Assembly: GCF_002855515.1 (NCBI RefSeq)
Contig: NZ_PKRP01000008.1
Span: 62,001 to 126,000, forward strand
Direction of reading: 5' to 3'
DNA from: Rhizobium sp. TH135
GTDB lineage: Bacteria; Pseudomonadota; Alphaproteobacteria; Rhizobiales; Rhizobiaceae
DNA length: 64,000 nt
In this document: one piece after another, positions 55,838 to 64,000 of the stretch
How the letters are laid out: the number at the start of each line of letters is the position of its first letter
How positions within the stretch are numbered: position 1 is the stretch's first letter
The notes under the pieces: generated by a model
Told to the model about the DNA's origin: nothing
The model's input: the letters and a program-made list of their open reading frames with translations, nothing else
Database searches by the model: none
Translations under genes and position numbers: made by a program

Positions 55838-56722
55838 GTGGCCGAAATCCGCCTTTATGTGACCAGCACCGAAAAGAACGTCAATCGGATCCTCGATCTG
55901 ATGAGCTTTGCCTTCGGCGAAGAGGATTTTGCGATCGCCACCACCGAGGTCGACGAGAAGGCGGATATCTGGGAGGCATCCATCTATTTGATGGCCGACC
56001 AGGAAGACGAGGTCACGCCTCGCTTCGAGGACCTGCTCGCCGAAGAGTTTCCGGATGCGGCGATCGAGCGTGAGGTCATTCCCGATATCGACTGGATCGC
56101 CAAATCCCTCGAAGGCCTAAAGCCGGTCCGTGCCGGACGCTTCCTCGTGCATGGGTCCCATGACCGCGACAAGGTTCAGGTGCATGACGTCGCGATCGAG
56201 ATCGACGCTGGCCAGGCCTTCGGCACCGGTCATCACGGAACGACGGCGGGTTGCCTTGAAGTCATCGAGAAGGTGGTGCGTTCGCGAAAGGTGCGCAATG
56301 CGCTCGACCTCGGTACAGGCAGCGGTGTGCTGGCAATCGCGGTGCGCAAGCTGCTTCCGGTGCCGGTTCTGGCGACGGATATCGACCCGATCGCTGTGCG
56401 CGTCGCCAAAGACAATGCCCGGCGCAACCAGATCGTCGACGGCATTGATTTCCGCACGGCACCTGGTTTCCACTCCACGGCATTTCGCGAATACGGGCCC
56501 TTCGATCTCGTCATCGCCAATATCCTGGCGCGGCCGCTGATCAAGATGGCGCCGCAACTTGTTACCCATCTGGCTCCGAACGGATCCGTGGTTCTCTCCG
56601 GCATTCTGGCCGAGCAGCGCTGGAAGGTTATCGCCGCCTATAGCGCCGAAGGGCTGTCCCATGCGAAGACGATCTGGCGCAACGGCTGGGTGACCATTCA
56701 CTTCACGCAAGGGAAGGGCTGA
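55838..56722 (+). CDS. prmA: Ribosomal protein L11 methyltransferase
   Basis: Methylates L11. 294 residues from a GTG at 55838 with GAGGAAG 7 bases upstream. The N-terminal substrate domain starts AEIRLYVTSTEKNVNRI. The SAM domain contains the family block GQAFGTGHHGTT and ALDLGTGSGVLAIAV, with LATDIDPIAVRVAKDN and IANILARPLI. GSVVLSGILAEQ follows. A terminator lies 29 bases after the stop. Confidence 0.95.
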   Translation: MAEIRLYVTSTEKNVNRILDLMSFAFGEEDFAIATTEVDEKADIWEASIYLMADQEDEVTPRFEDLLAEEFPDAAIEREVIPDIDWIAKSLEGLKPVRAGRFLVHGSHDRDKVQVHDVAIEIDAGQAFGTGHHGTTAGCLEVIEKVVRSRKVRNALDLGTGSGVLAIAVRKLLPVPVLATDIDPIAVRVAKDNARRNQIVDGIDFRTAPGFHSTAFREYGPFDLVIANILARPLIKMAPQLVTHLAPNGSVVLSGILAEQRWKVIAAYSAEGLSHAKTIWRNGWVTIHFTQGKG

Positions 56723-56750
56723 GACGTAACGTCAGCCTGTGCGACACTGA

Positions 56751-56782
56751 AAAAAGGCGGCCCCGCAAGGAGCCGCCTTTTT
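56751..56782 (+). terminator. Intrinsic terminator after prmA
   Basis: AAAAAGGCGGC (56751-56761) pairs with GCCGCCTTTTT (56772-56782) around a 10-base loop. Symmetric enough to act also on the minus-strand DUF1127 gene that ends at 56875. Confidence 0.9.
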
Positions 56783-56874
56783 GGCATCGGCATCATGCCG
56801 CGCCGAAGTCCGCGAGCGTGGGAGGAGCGCTCAAGCGGATGCTGGATTAGACGGTCGTTCCCGACCGGTGTCGA

Positions 56875-57048
56875 TCAGATGATCGAGCGCTGATGCGGAC
56901 GACGACGCAGTTCGTCGCGGGTCAGGCCCATGGCTGCCAGCGAAGCGTCGTCAAGCGACAGCAGTGCGCCGGTTGCATAGAGATCGGCACGACGCTGGCG
57001 TGCCTCGACAAGATTGTTCAGGGCGGTGCGCAGGAAAGACTTGGCCAT
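56875..57048 (-). CDS. DUF1127 (YjiS-like) small protein
   Basis: 57 residues with ATG at 57048 and AAGGAA 8 bases upstream. KSFLRTALNNLVEARQRRAD followed by LSLDDASLAAMGLTRDEL is the DUF1127 pattern. Short proteins of this family are common and often stress- or phosphate-related in alphaproteobacteria; some bind RNA or affect RNA turnover. The role here is not known. It was missed by length limits but the motif match is strong. Confidence 0.85.
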   Translation of the reverse strand: MAKSFLRTALNNLVEARQRRADLYATGALLSLDDASLAAMGLTRDELRRRPHQRSII

Positions 57049-57102
57049 CTCTCGGTTCCTTCTTGGTTCTGGACGCTTGTCCTGTCGTCCTCGATGACCC
57101 TG

Positions 57103-57132
57103 ATATAGTCCTATCGACTCGTTTCAGTCAGA
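57103..57132 (-). promoter_or_regulatory. Candidate promoter of the DUF1127 gene
   Basis: On the minus strand TCTGAC (57127-57132), 18 bases, CTATAT (57103-57108), near the alphaproteobacterial CTTGAC-N17-CTATAT consensus. The leader would be about 50 bases. Confidence 0.4.
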
Positions 57133-57312
57133 TGGCTTGGAGCACGGGAGATCTGCGCTTGCTGCATAGCAACATGAGCTCTGCCTGAAATTGCGGCATA
57201 TCTGTTTTAGAGGGGCGGCATCTGCTGCGAAACGATGCGCCGGTGGTGGTGAGGGCCGGGTGGCCTTGCTATAAGCGCTGACAGAATCCGTCACTCACCG
57301 CGAGCAAGCTCC

Positions 57313-59148
57313 ATGTTTCAGTCCTTCGAGGTCAAGTCCACGCCGCTTCACGGCAAGTCCCGCATCGCAGCGATCCGCGGCTTGTTCGGCGAACTCGGGA
57401 TCGACGGTGTGCTCGTTCCGCGCTCGGATGAGTATTTGGGAGAGTATGTTCCGGAATCGGCCGAACGCCTGGCCTGGGCCACCGGATTTACCGGGTCGGC
57501 CGGTATGCTGATGGTGACCGAAACGCTGGCCGTCGTCTTTGTCGATGGGCGCTATGTCACACAGCTCGCGCAGCAAGTGGATCCCGCCGTCTTCACGCCT
57601 GGCGATCTCGTCGGCGAACCGCCGCACAAGTGGATCGAGAACCGGGCGCCGAAGGGTTTCCGCCTCGGCATCGATCCCTGGATGCATACCGGTGCCGAAG
57701 TGCGTCGTCTGGAAAAGGCGCTTGCCGACAAGGGTGGCAGTCTGGTCTTCCTTCCCTTCAACCCTGTTGACTGCCTCTGGACGGATCGCCCGGCCGAGCC
57801 GAAGGGCGCCGTGATGATCCAGGCCCTCAATCAGGCGGGTGCATCGGCTGCCGACAAGCTAAAGATGATCAGCGCCGATCTGACCGAAAGGAATCTGGCG
57901 GCTGTTCTGATCACCGATCCCTCGTCGGTCGCCTGGATCTTCAATCTGCGCGGCAGTGACGTGCCGCACACGCCGCATCCGTTGTCGCGGGCGATCATCA
58001 AGGCAGACGGCTCGGCCGAACTCTTCCTCGACAGCGCAAAGACCAATCTTGAGGTCGAGAGCTATCTGCGCGACCTCTGCGAGCAGGTTGATCCGGCAGT
58101 CCTGTCCGAGCGACTGGAGCGCGTGGCCCGTGACGGTGCCCGCATCCTTGTCGATCCGGATCTCGCGCCATACGCACTCTCCCGCATGATTCGCGACAGC
58201 GGTGGCGAGGTGGTCGAGGGCAATGATCCGGCAAAGCTCGGTCGCGCCGTGAAGAACATGGTCGAGCTCAATGGCTCGGCTGCCGCCCATCTGCAGGATG
58301 GTGTGGCCATGGCGGAATTCCTCCACTGGTTCGACGAGCAGCCGCATGGCAGCCTGACGGAAATTGCAGCAGCGCAGAAGCTGGAAGCCGTGCGCGCCTC
58401 GGTCGGCGAGCGCATGCAGAACCCACTCAAGGATATCTCTTTCGACACGATCTCCGGTGCCGGCGAGAATGCCGCGATCATGCATTACCGCGTGACGACG
58501 GAAAGCGACCGACAGATTCGGTCGGCCGAGATGTTCCTGATCGATTCGGGCGCGCAATATGTAAACGGCACCACCGACATCACCCGCACACTCGCCGTCG
58601 GCGAGGTGCCGGACGAGCAGAAGCGCTTCTTCACGCTGGCACTGAAGGGCATGATTGCGATCAGCACGGCGCGTTTCCCGAAGGGCACGCGTGGCTGCGA
58701 TCTCGATCCCCTGGCGCGCATTGCGCTCTGGAAAGCCGGTGCCGACTTCGCCCATGGCACAGGCCATGGCGTTGGCTCCTATCTCTCCGTGCATGAGGGG
58801 CCGCAGCGGATCGCCCGGCTGTCGACGCAGGAGTTGCTGCCCGGCATGATCCTCTCCAACGAGCCTGGCTATTACCGTCCGGGAAGCTTCGGTATCCGCA
58901 TCGAGAACCTGATCTATGTGCGCGAGGCTGAGGCAATAGAGGGTGGCGACCAGCCGATGCTCGGCTTCGAGACGCTGACCTTCGTGCCGATCGATCGCAA
59001 TCTCATCGTCGAGGACCTGCTGACGCGCGACGAGCTGCAGTGGCTCGATGCCTATCACGCCAAGACGCGCGAGGAGTTGTCGCCGCTGATCTCCGATGCA
59101 GCGACCCGCGAGTGGCTGGAGCGGGCAACGGCGCCGTTTGCGCGCTGA
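57313..59148 (+). CDS. pepP: Xaa-Pro aminopeptidase (M24 family)
   Basis: Metallopeptidase of 611 residues that removes an N-terminal residue before Pro. Two creatinase-like N-terminal domains precede the catalytic pita-bread domain. Metal ligands: Asp residues in FLIDSGAQYVNGTTDITRT, His in HGTGHGVGSYLSVHEGP, Glu in LSNEPGYY and Glu in IRIENLIYV. The architecture (about 600 residues) matches the eukaryote-like long form (XPNPEP1 type) common in alphaproteobacteria. Start ATG 57313; the ribosome site is weak. Confidence 0.92.
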   Translation: MFQSFEVKSTPLHGKSRIAAIRGLFGELGIDGVLVPRSDEYLGEYVPESAERLAWATGFTGSAGMLMVTETLAVVFVDGRYVTQLAQQVDPAVFTPGDLVGEPPHKWIENRAPKGFRLGIDPWMHTGAEVRRLEKALADKGGSLVFLPFNPVDCLWTDRPAEPKGAVMIQALNQAGASAADKLKMISADLTERNLAAVLITDPSSVAWIFNLRGSDVPHTPHPLSRAIIKADGSAELFLDSAKTNLEVESYLRDLCEQVDPAVLSERLERVARDGARILVDPDLAPYALSRMIRDSGGEVVEGNDPAKLGRAVKNMVELNGSAAAHLQDGVAMAEFLHWFDEQPHGSLTEIAAAQKLEAVRASVGERMQNPLKDISFDTISGAGENAAIMHYRVTTESDRQIRSAEMFLIDSGAQYVNGTTDITRTLAVGEVPDEQKRFFTLALKGMIAISTARFPKGTRGCDLDPLARIALWKAGADFAHGTGHGVGSYLSVHEGPQRIARLSTQELLPGMILSNEPGYYRPGSFGIRIENLIYVREAEAIEGGDQPMLGFETLTFVPIDRNLIVEDLLTRDELQWLDAYHAKTREELSPLISDAATREWLERATAPFAR

Positions 59149-59151
59149 GGA

Positions 59152-59463
59152 TCAGCCGATCAACTGGCGCATCAGCATGACGGTGGCCCAGCCGCCGATC
59201 AGCATGGGAATAGCGCCGAAGCGCAAGCCGATCAGAAGGGCCGCAGCCATCGCGACCTTCACGTCGATCTCGCCATAGAAGAATGCGGGTGCGACGAGGG
59301 CGGTCAGCACGGCTGCAGGAACGGCATTGAGGGCCGCCTCCAGGCGTGGCGGCATGGATTTCAGCCGCTTTACCAGAACGTATCCGGCGATGCGGGTGAG
59401 GAAGGTCGCGGCGGCCGCGGCCGCGATCAGAAGCGTCATGTAGGGCGTGAGAAGAGTGGTCAT
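59152..59463 (-). CDS. azlD: AzlD-family subunit of branched-chain amino acid exporter
   Basis: 103 residues with three or four membrane helices (LLIAAAAAATFLTRIAGYVL, LNAVPAAVLTALVAPAFFYG, VAMAAALLIGLRFGAIPMLI). Small partner of AzlC; the two together export branched-chain amino acids. Its ATG overlaps the azlC stop by four bases. Confidence 0.88.
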   Translation of the reverse strand: MTTLLTPYMTLLIAAAAAATFLTRIAGYVLVKRLKSMPPRLEAALNAVPAAVLTALVAPAFFYGEIDVKVAMAAALLIGLRFGAIPMLIGGWATVMLMRQLIG

Positions 59464-60161
59464 GGTGCTGTCTCCTCACGGGCGGCAGGCAGCGGGAGAA
59501 CAGCCGCCAGAAGAATGCCTGCGAGGGCGCCGACGCTGATGTGCCAGGGCGCGCCGATCAGGTGCTGGGCGATCACCGAAACCACGGCACTGATGGCAAC
59601 GATCATCAGGAAATTGCCGCGCTTGCGGAATCCGAGGACGAGGCCGAGGAAATAGATCGGCAGCAGGACGTCGATGCCCCAGTCAGCGGGATTGCCGATG
59701 ACGCTGCCGAGCGCCCCACCGACACCACTCATGGCGACCCATGGCACGTAGATCATCGCGCCGAAGCCGAGATACCAGGGGAAGCTCACCTCGCGACCGC
59801 TCTCGCCGCGGGCGACGGCTTCTGCAAACTGCGGATCGGTGAGCAGGAAGAAGCTCAGCATCTTTTGCGGGAACGTGTAGTGGTCGATGAAGGGGGTGAG
59901 CGCAGCCGAATAGAGGACATGGCGGAAGTTTACGGCGAGCATCGACAGGATAACGACCCACATGGGTACGTCCTGGCCGAACAGTTCGATGCCCACCAAC
60001 TGGCTGGCGCCGGCATAGACCGTCGCGCTCATGAGGGCTGCTTCGCCGACCGTCTGGCCATTGGCGACGGCTACGGCTCCGAACAGGATCGCAAAGGGAC
60101 CCGCAGAAATGATGACGGGAAGTGCCTTCAGTGCACCTTGGGTGAATTCGGATCGGGACAT
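59460..60161 (-). CDS. azlC: AzlC-family subunit of branched-chain amino acid exporter
   Basis: 233 residues from the ATG at 60161; the longer frame upstream is hydrophilic and runs through the regulatory region. EFTQGALKALPVIISAGPFAILFGAVA (in parts) and SATVYAGASQLVGIELFG are AzlC hallmarks. NFRHVLYSAALTPFI and LLTDPQFAEAV follow. About seven membrane helices. A 19-base palindrome 38 bases upstream is a likely operator. Confidence 0.9.
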   Translation of the reverse strand: MSRSEFTQGALKALPVIISAGPFAILFGAVAVANGQTVGEAALMSATVYAGASQLVGIELFGQDVPMWVVILSMLAVNFRHVLYSAALTPFIDHYTFPQKMLSFFLLTDPQFAEAVARGESGREVSFPWYLGFGAMIYVPWVAMSGVGGALGSVIGNPADWGIDVLLPIYFLGLVLGFRKRGNFLMIVAISAVVSVIAQHLIGAPWHISVGALAGILLAAVLPLPAAREETAP

Positions 60162-60198
60162 CTCGGCAATTCTCGCGTTTCTCTGCTGGCTAAAGCCT

Positions 60199-60217
60199 GT
60201 TTGTCCGGTGGACAAAC
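60199..60217. promoter_or_regulatory. Palindromic operator candidate upstream of azlC
   Basis: GTTTGTCC, GGT, GGACAAAC: perfect 8-base arms around a 3-base centre, 38 bases before azlC and 115 before the DUF2164 gene. The size fits a dimeric regulator; in other species such exporters answer to Lrp/AsnC-type regulators, but none is encoded here. Confidence 0.5.
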
Positions 60218-60230
60218 CAATTCCGCTGAT

Positions 60231-60255
60231 GGAACGACCATCGTCGTTGATGATT
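60231..60255 (+). promoter_or_regulatory. EcfG-like promoter candidate for the DUF2164 gene
   Basis: GGAAC (60231-60235), 18 bases, TT (60254-60255). It fits the loose rhizobial stress promoter pattern GGAAC-N18/19-TT, but the -10 tetramer (GATT) matches CGTT at only two of four. Confidence 0.3.
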
Positions 60256-60331
60256 GCCCATTGCCATTGGACGGTTGCCGTCGTCTTGTCGAAAAGTCGC
60301 AACGGAGCATGATGGAGCTTGAGCAGGCAGG

Positions 60332-60580
60332 ATGGACAAGGATCTGATCAGCCGTGAAGAGAAGGAGCGCCTGCTCCTCAAGGTTCAGCGCCATCTGTCG
60401 GACGAAGCCGAGGTGGAACTCGGACGGTTCGAGGCCGAGGCTCTCGTTGACCTTGTCGCCGCACTGATCGGCCCGTTTTACTACAACAAGGGACTGCGCG
60501 ATGCGCAGGCGCTCCTTGCCCGGCAGGTCGACCAGATCAACGATGCTCTTTACGAAATGGAGCGCCTGCCGGAGACGTGA
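60332..60580 (+). CDS. DUF2164 domain protein
   Basis: 82 residues, soluble: REEKERLLLKVQRHLSDEAEVELGRF (in parts) and AALIGPFYYNKGLRDAQALL are the family blocks; the IGPFYYNKG signature is clear. Function unknown. ATG at 60332; the ribosome site is a modest AGGCAGG directly upstream. It is divergent from azlC and convergent with panB, 0 bases apart from the panB stop. Confidence 0.85.
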   Translation: MDKDLISREEKERLLLKVQRHLSDEAEVELGRFEAEALVDLVAALIGPFYYNKGLRDAQALLARQVDQINDALYEMERLPET

Positions 60581-61408
60581 CTATTTCTTCGGGCGGATCT
60601 GGAACGTGTGTTCCTGACCGGGGAAGATGCGCTCCTTGACCTCAGCGGCGTAGTCGCTGGCGGCCTTGTCGATGACCTCTGCCAGCTCGCTGTAGTGCTT
60701 GACGAAGCGCGGCTTGAACTCGTTGAACAGGCCGAGCATGTCGTCGGAGACGAGGATCTGGCCGTCACAGGCGGGCGAGGCGCCTATCCCGATCGTCGCC
60801 GCTTTCACCGTAGTGGTGATCTCGCGGGCCAGTGGCTCGACCGTGCCTTCGATGACCATGGCGAAGGCGCCGGCCTCGTCAATGGCCTTGGCATCGCGGC
60901 GGATCTTGTCCTGCTCGGCTTCGCTGTGGCCCTTGGAGCGATAACCGCCCGAGGTGTTTACCTGCTGCGGCATCAGGCCGATATGCCCGAAGACCGGGAC
61001 GCCGCGGCTGACGAGGAATTCAACCGTCTCCGCCATTTCAGCGCCGCCTTCGAGCTTCACGCCGTCGCAGCCGGTTTCCTTCATCAGACGCACGGCGTTG
61101 CGGAAGGCCTGTTCCTTGCTTTCCTGATAGGAGCCGAAGGGCAGGTCGACGATCACGCAGGCGCGCGACGTGCCCCGCATGGTTGCCTGGCCGTGGGCGA
61201 CCATCATGTCCATGGTGACGCCAACCGTGGTCTCCATGCCGTAGAGCACCATGCCGAGACTGTCGCCGACCAGCAGTAGATCACAGTGCCTGTCGAGGAT
61301 GCGTGCCACCGGCGTCGTATAGGCGGTTAGCGAGACGATCGGCCTCACGCCCTTGAGGGCCGTGATGTCGGCAGGTGTGAAGCGCTTCTGGCGGGGTGGT
61401 GTGCTCAT
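60581..61408 (-). CDS. panB: 3-methyl-2-oxobutanoate hydroxymethyltransferase
   Basis: First step of pantothenate synthesis: forms ketopantoate from alpha-ketoisovalerate and methylene-THF. 275 residues from the ATG at 61408, one base after the panC stop. [31 protein letters not shown] with the metal-binding Asp; [27 protein letters not shown]; and [21 protein letters not shown] (in parts). Operon with panC. Confidence 0.96.
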   Translation of the reverse strand: MSTPPRQKRFTPADITALKGVRPIVSLTAYTTPVARILDRHCDLLLVGDSLGMVLYGMETTVGVTMDMMVAHGQATMRGTSRACVIVDLPFGSYQESKEQAFRNAVRLMKETGCDGVKLEGGAEMAETVEFLVSRGVPVFGHIGLMPQQVNTSGGYRSKGHSEAEQDKIRRDAKAIDEAGAFAMVIEGTVEPLAREITTTVKAATIGIGASPACDGQILVSDDMLGLFNEFKPRFVKHYSELAEVIDKAASDYAAEVKERIFPGQEHTFQIRPKK

Positions 61409-61409
61409 G

Positions 61410-62282
61410 TCAGGCGGCCTCCATGCCGGTGGCGGCCGCTTGGCCGATGATGCGGTTGTCGAGAAGTTTGGTCTTGCCGAAGCGGACATAAAGCAGCACG
61501 AGCGCGGTGGCATTCACCGTCTCGATGCGCTCCAGCGTGCGGGGATCGCGGATCGCGACGACCTCCGGCTCGGCGAGCGGTTCTGTGCGGATGAACTCGA
61601 TCAGCTTGCTTTCCAGCGTCGCCACGTCGCGCAATCCGGTCAGCAGCAGGCGTTCGGCTTCGGCGAGCGCCTTCGGCACGATGACCGCTGCCGCGCGCTC
61701 GGCGGGCGACAGATAGACATTGCGCGAAGAGCAGGCGAGGCCATCGGCCTCTCGTACTGTCGCGACAGGCACGACGCGGACCGGCTGGGCGAGATCCTCG
61801 ACCATCTTCTGAATGATCGTGACCTGCTGATAGTCTTTCTCGCCGAAATAGGCGGCTTCCGGCTGGACGATGTTGAAGAGCTTGGTGACGACGGTTGCTA
61901 CGCCGGCAAAATGGCCGGGACGTGCCTCGCCCTCGAGTTCGGAACCGAGCTTCGGCAGGTCGACGACCGTCTGCATTGGTTCCGGATACATATCCTCGAC
62001 GCCGGGGGCGAAGAGATAATCCACGCCTGCGTCTTCCAGCATGGCGCTATCGCGGGCGAGATCGCGGGGATATTTTTCGAGATCCTCGTTCTTGCCGAAC
62101 TGCAGCGGGTTGACGAAGATCGAGACGACGGTGACGTCGTTTTCAGACTTGGCGCGGCCCACGAGGCTCAAGTGGCCCTGATGCAGGTAACCCATGGTCG
62201 GCACGAAGCCGATGGTCTGGCCGGCACGGCGGTGGGGCGCGAGCTTCTGTCGCAAAGCGGCGATCGTGGTGACGATTTCCAT
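61410..62282 (-). CDS. panC: Pantothenate synthetase
   Basis: Joins pantoate and beta-alanine using ATP. 290 residues. [17 protein letters not shown] contains the HxGH nucleotide motif (HQGH); [15 protein letters not shown]; the [19 protein letters not shown] block; [10 protein letters not shown]; and [13 protein letters not shown] (the KMSKS-like loop). Upstream of panB in one operon. Confidence 0.96.
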   Translation of the reverse strand: MEIVTTIAALRQKLAPHRRAGQTIGFVPTMGYLHQGHLSLVGRAKSENDVTVVSIFVNPLQFGKNEDLEKYPRDLARDSAMLEDAGVDYLFAPGVEDMYPEPMQTVVDLPKLGSELEGEARPGHFAGVATVVTKLFNIVQPEAAYFGEKDYQQVTIIQKMVEDLAQPVRVVPVATVREADGLACSSRNVYLSPAERAAAVIVPKALAEAERLLLTGLRDVATLESKLIEFIRTEPLAEPEVVAIRDPRTLERIETVNATALVLLYVRFGKTKLLDNRIIGQAAATGMEAA

Positions 62283-62371
62283 GACCGGCGTCCTCCCTGT
62301 CTTCTCACTGGCTCGGCTCTAGCGCTTGCCGCCAAAAAAGGCAATCGCACGAATCCTTTGCAGAAACTTCC

Positions 62372-62998
62372 TCAGAAACCGATTCGATCACTGTCGGTGA
62401 TCTCGACGCCTGCGAGGCGCATGGCTTCGAGGGCCTCCTCGACGCCTTTCGGATCGATCCCGCGGCAGCCGTCGGCGATCAGCCGGACCTTCACACCCGG
62501 CAGCATGTCGACCGCGTCGAGAGCGGAGAATTTAACGCAGTAGTCCGTGGCGAGACCCACCACGTCGAGCTCGGTTACGCCATTGGCCTTCAGCCAGTCG
62601 CCAAGACCCGTGAGTGCCGCCTTGTCGTTGTCGCGGAAGGCCGAATAGCTGTCGACATCAGGGTTCTCACCCTTGCGCTGGATGAAGTCGATGCGGGTGG
62701 TTTCGAGATCTGGGTGGAAGTCCGCATCCACCGTCCCCTGCACGCAGTGATCGGGCCACATGACTTGCGGCTGGCCGGAGAGCTCTCCCATGTCGAAAGG
62801 CTTCTTGCCGGCATGTTGGGAGGCGAAGCTGCCGTGATCGGCGGGATGCCAATCCTGCGATGCGACGACCAGATCATAGGCGCCGCTTGCCATCAGGCGG
62901 TTTGCGACGGGGACGACCGCATCGCCTTCCGCAACCGGCAGATTACCACCGGGGCAGAAGCCGTTCTGGATGTCGATGAGCAGCAGGGCCTTGGTCAT
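62372..62998 (-). CDS. pncA: Nicotinamidase / pyrazinamidase
   Basis: Hydrolyses nicotinamide to nicotinate for NAD salvage. 208 residues from the ATG at 62998. Catalytic triad: Asp9 (LLLIDIQNGF), Lys109 (IQRKGENPDVDSYSAF) and Cys154 (GLATDYCVKFSAL). Metal site: Asp49, His51 and His55 in SQDWHPADHGSF. The intergenic region with gcd (191 bases) contains a 25-base palindrome of GGAAC type. Confidence 0.94.
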   Translation of the reverse strand: MTKALLLIDIQNGFCPGGNLPVAEGDAVVPVANRLMASGAYDLVVASQDWHPADHGSFASQHAGKKPFDMGELSGQPQVMWPDHCVQGTVDADFHPDLETTRIDFIQRKGENPDVDSYSAFRDNDKAALTGLGDWLKANGVTELDVVGLATDYCVKFSALDAVDMLPGVKVRLIADGCRGIDPKGVEEALEAMRLAGVEITDSDRIGF

Positions 62999-63084
62999 GA
63001 TCGGGCTCCATTTCTTGTGCGGCGCAAGATGGCAATGACGGCGCTCAGGATCAAGGGCGACATTCGCGATTTCAGCGGGTTCCG

Positions 63085-63115
63085 AAAGATGGAACAATCG
63101 ATTGGTTCCATCGTT
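63085..63115. promoter_or_regulatory. Palindromic EcfG-type promoter pair between pncA and gcd
   Basis: GATGGAAC (63088-63095) and GTTCCATC (63105-63112) form perfect 8-base arms around 9 bases. Read on the plus strand, GGAAC-N16-CGTT (63091-63095 and 63112-63115) is a full match to the EcfG consensus and faces gcd, start 75 bases downstream. On the minus strand, GGAAC-N16-CTTT (to 63085) matches three of four at -10 and faces pncA. Confidence 0.55.
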
Positions 63116-63189
63116 CCGACTGAAGTCGTTGTTCGACCGGCCGCACCTGCGGTCAGCTCCGCAATTTTCAAAAATCGAATGGAACCGGC

Positions 63190-64000
63190 ATGTTTCTCAT
63201 CGTTACCGCCGTCGTCTTCGGGATCCTGGGGCTTGTCCTCGGGGCAGGGGGCATTCAGCTCCTGACCCTGGGTGGCAGTCCCTATTTCCTTCTGGCCGGG
63301 CTTGCCTTCCTGGCCACCGCTATCCTGCTTTACCTCAAGCGTGCCGAGGCGCTGTGGGTTTACGGCGTGTTCATCCTCGTGAGCCTTGTCTGGGCGGTCA
63401 TGGAAGTCGGTCTTGACTGGTGGCAGCTCGGACCGCGTGGTGGTCTCATTGTTGTGCTTGGTCTTTGGCTGATGCTGCCTGCGATCCGCAAGCGTCTCGG
63501 CCCGGCGCATCGCCGCGACCGCGTGGCGGCACCCGTGTTGCCGGTTGCCGTGCCGGTCCTGATCGCGGTGGTGGTCGCCGGCATTTCGCTGTTCGTCGAG
63601 ACCTACGGGCACGAAGGTGCGCTTCCAACCGAACAGGTCGCAGCCGCTCCCGCGCTCGGGGGCAATGTTCCGGATGGGGACTGGCACCAGTATGGCCGCA
63701 CGAACTACGGCCAGCGCTATTCGCCGCTCACCCAGATCAACACGGACAATGTCAAGGATCTCAAGATCGCCTGGACCTATCAGACCGGCGACGTGAAGCT
63801 GCCGCAGGACGTCGGCGAGACAACCTATCAGGTCACGCCGCTGAAGGTCGACGACACGCTCTATCTCTGCACGCCGCACAACTGGGCGATTGCGGTCGAT
63901 GCAGCGACGGGTGAGGAGAAGTGGAAGTTCGATCCGAATGCCGGCCTCGAACCCGACCGCCAGCACCAGACCTGCCGCGGTGTCACCTACTACCGCGATC
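63190..64000 (+). CDS. gcd: Membrane-bound PQQ-dependent glucose dehydrogenase, N-terminal part (runs off window)
   Basis: Oxidises glucose to gluconolactone in the periplasm and feeds electrons to ubiquinone. 270 residues are visible. The first about 135 are five membrane helices (LIVTAVVFGILGLVLGAGGI, then YFLLAGLAFLATAILLYL, and so on), typical of the membrane form. The propeller begins GDWHQYGRTNYGQRYSPLTQI and includes LKIAWTYQTGD and YLCTPHNWAIAVDAATGE. RHQTCRGV-like (RQHQTCRGVTYY) lies at the end. Start ATG 63190. No pqq biosynthesis genes are in the window. Confidence 0.92.
   Translation, partial: MFLIVTAVVFGILGLVLGAGGIQLLTLGGSPYFLLAGLAFLATAILLYLKRAEALWVYGVFILVSLVWAVMEVGLDWWQLGPRGGLIVVLGLWLMLPAIRKRLGPAHRRDRVAAPVLPVAVPVLIAVVVAGISLFVETYGHEGALPTEQVAAAPALGGNVPDGDWHQYGRTNYGQRYSPLTQINTDNVKDLKIAWTYQTGDVKLPQDVGETTYQVTPLKVDDTLYLCTPHNWAIAVDAATGEEKWKFDPNAGLEPDRQHQTCRGVTYYRD

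Overview
This is a chromosomal segment of an alphaproteobacterium of the Rhizobiales, most likely Rhizobiaceae (Sinorhizobium/Rhizobium/Agrobacterium relatives). The evidence is the high-GC coding style, the btaA-btaB betaine-lipid pair, a PPi-type phosphofructokinase, an FtsZ of 581 residues with a long Pro/Ala-rich tail, the complete mraZ-to-ftsZ division and cell wall (dcw) cluster followed by lpxC, bamD and recN, and Pho-, CtrA- and EcfG-like sites. The species cannot be named from sequence reading alone. I saw no tRNA, rRNA, insertion sequence, phage gene, CRISPR array or compositional island.

Layout. 1-0.9 kb: 3' end of metF, its terminator, and an unlisted 25-residue membrane microprotein on the minus strand. 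0.9-13.9 kb: an envelope region with five peptidoglycan hydrolases (MltB type, GH25 lysozyme, two SLT transglycosylases, an AmiD-type amidase), btaAB, a GGDEF-EAL protein, a serine hydrolase, a LysE exporter, PPi-PFK and a TerB-J-domain protein. 13.9-15.6 kb: a DAO-type oxidoreductase and the RNase P RNA gene. 15.6-36 kb: the dcw cluster mraZ-rsmH-ftsL-ftsI-murE-murF-mraY-murD-ftsW-murG-murC-murB, then a membrane diguanylate cyclase gene, then ddl-ftsQ-ftsA-ftsZ and a strong terminator. 36-44.5 kb: lpxC, bamD, recN, a cardiolipin synthase, an EEP phosphohydrolase and ligA. 44.5-64 kb: mixed accessory and housekeeping genes: a second diguanylate cyclase related to the one in dcw, the TIGR02588/TIGR02587 pair, a DEAD-box helicase with a repetitive tail, an exonuclease, a CreA-family protein, a secreted unknown, mcp-cheW, DUF2189, a 51-residue membrane protein, an SCO protein, prmA, a DUF1127 protein, a Xaa-Pro aminopeptidase, azlCD, DUF2164, panCB, pncA and the start of a membrane PQQ glucose dehydrogenase.

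Function. Most of the window builds and remodels the envelope: precursor synthesis (MurC-F, Ddl, MraY, MurG), septal synthesis (FtsW/FtsI), divisome scaffold (FtsZ/A/Q/L), outer membrane (LpxC, BamD), membrane lipids (BtaAB, Cls) and wall turnover (the upstream hydrolases). Tight overlaps of the ATGA type recur through dcw and imply one or two long transcripts. The sequence gives regulatory hints: four MraZ repeats with exact 10-bp spacing upstream of mraZ, CtrA-like sites upstream of mraZ and the GH25 gene, a Pho-box-like site before btaA, and GGAAC-type general-stress promoters near gcd, the TIGR02587 gene and possibly DUF2164.

Nothing here is an obvious new defence or mobile system. The most novel-looking items are the 25-residue microprotein, the diguanylate cyclase inside dcw with its paralogue 14 kb away, and the shared GGAAC promoter motif.
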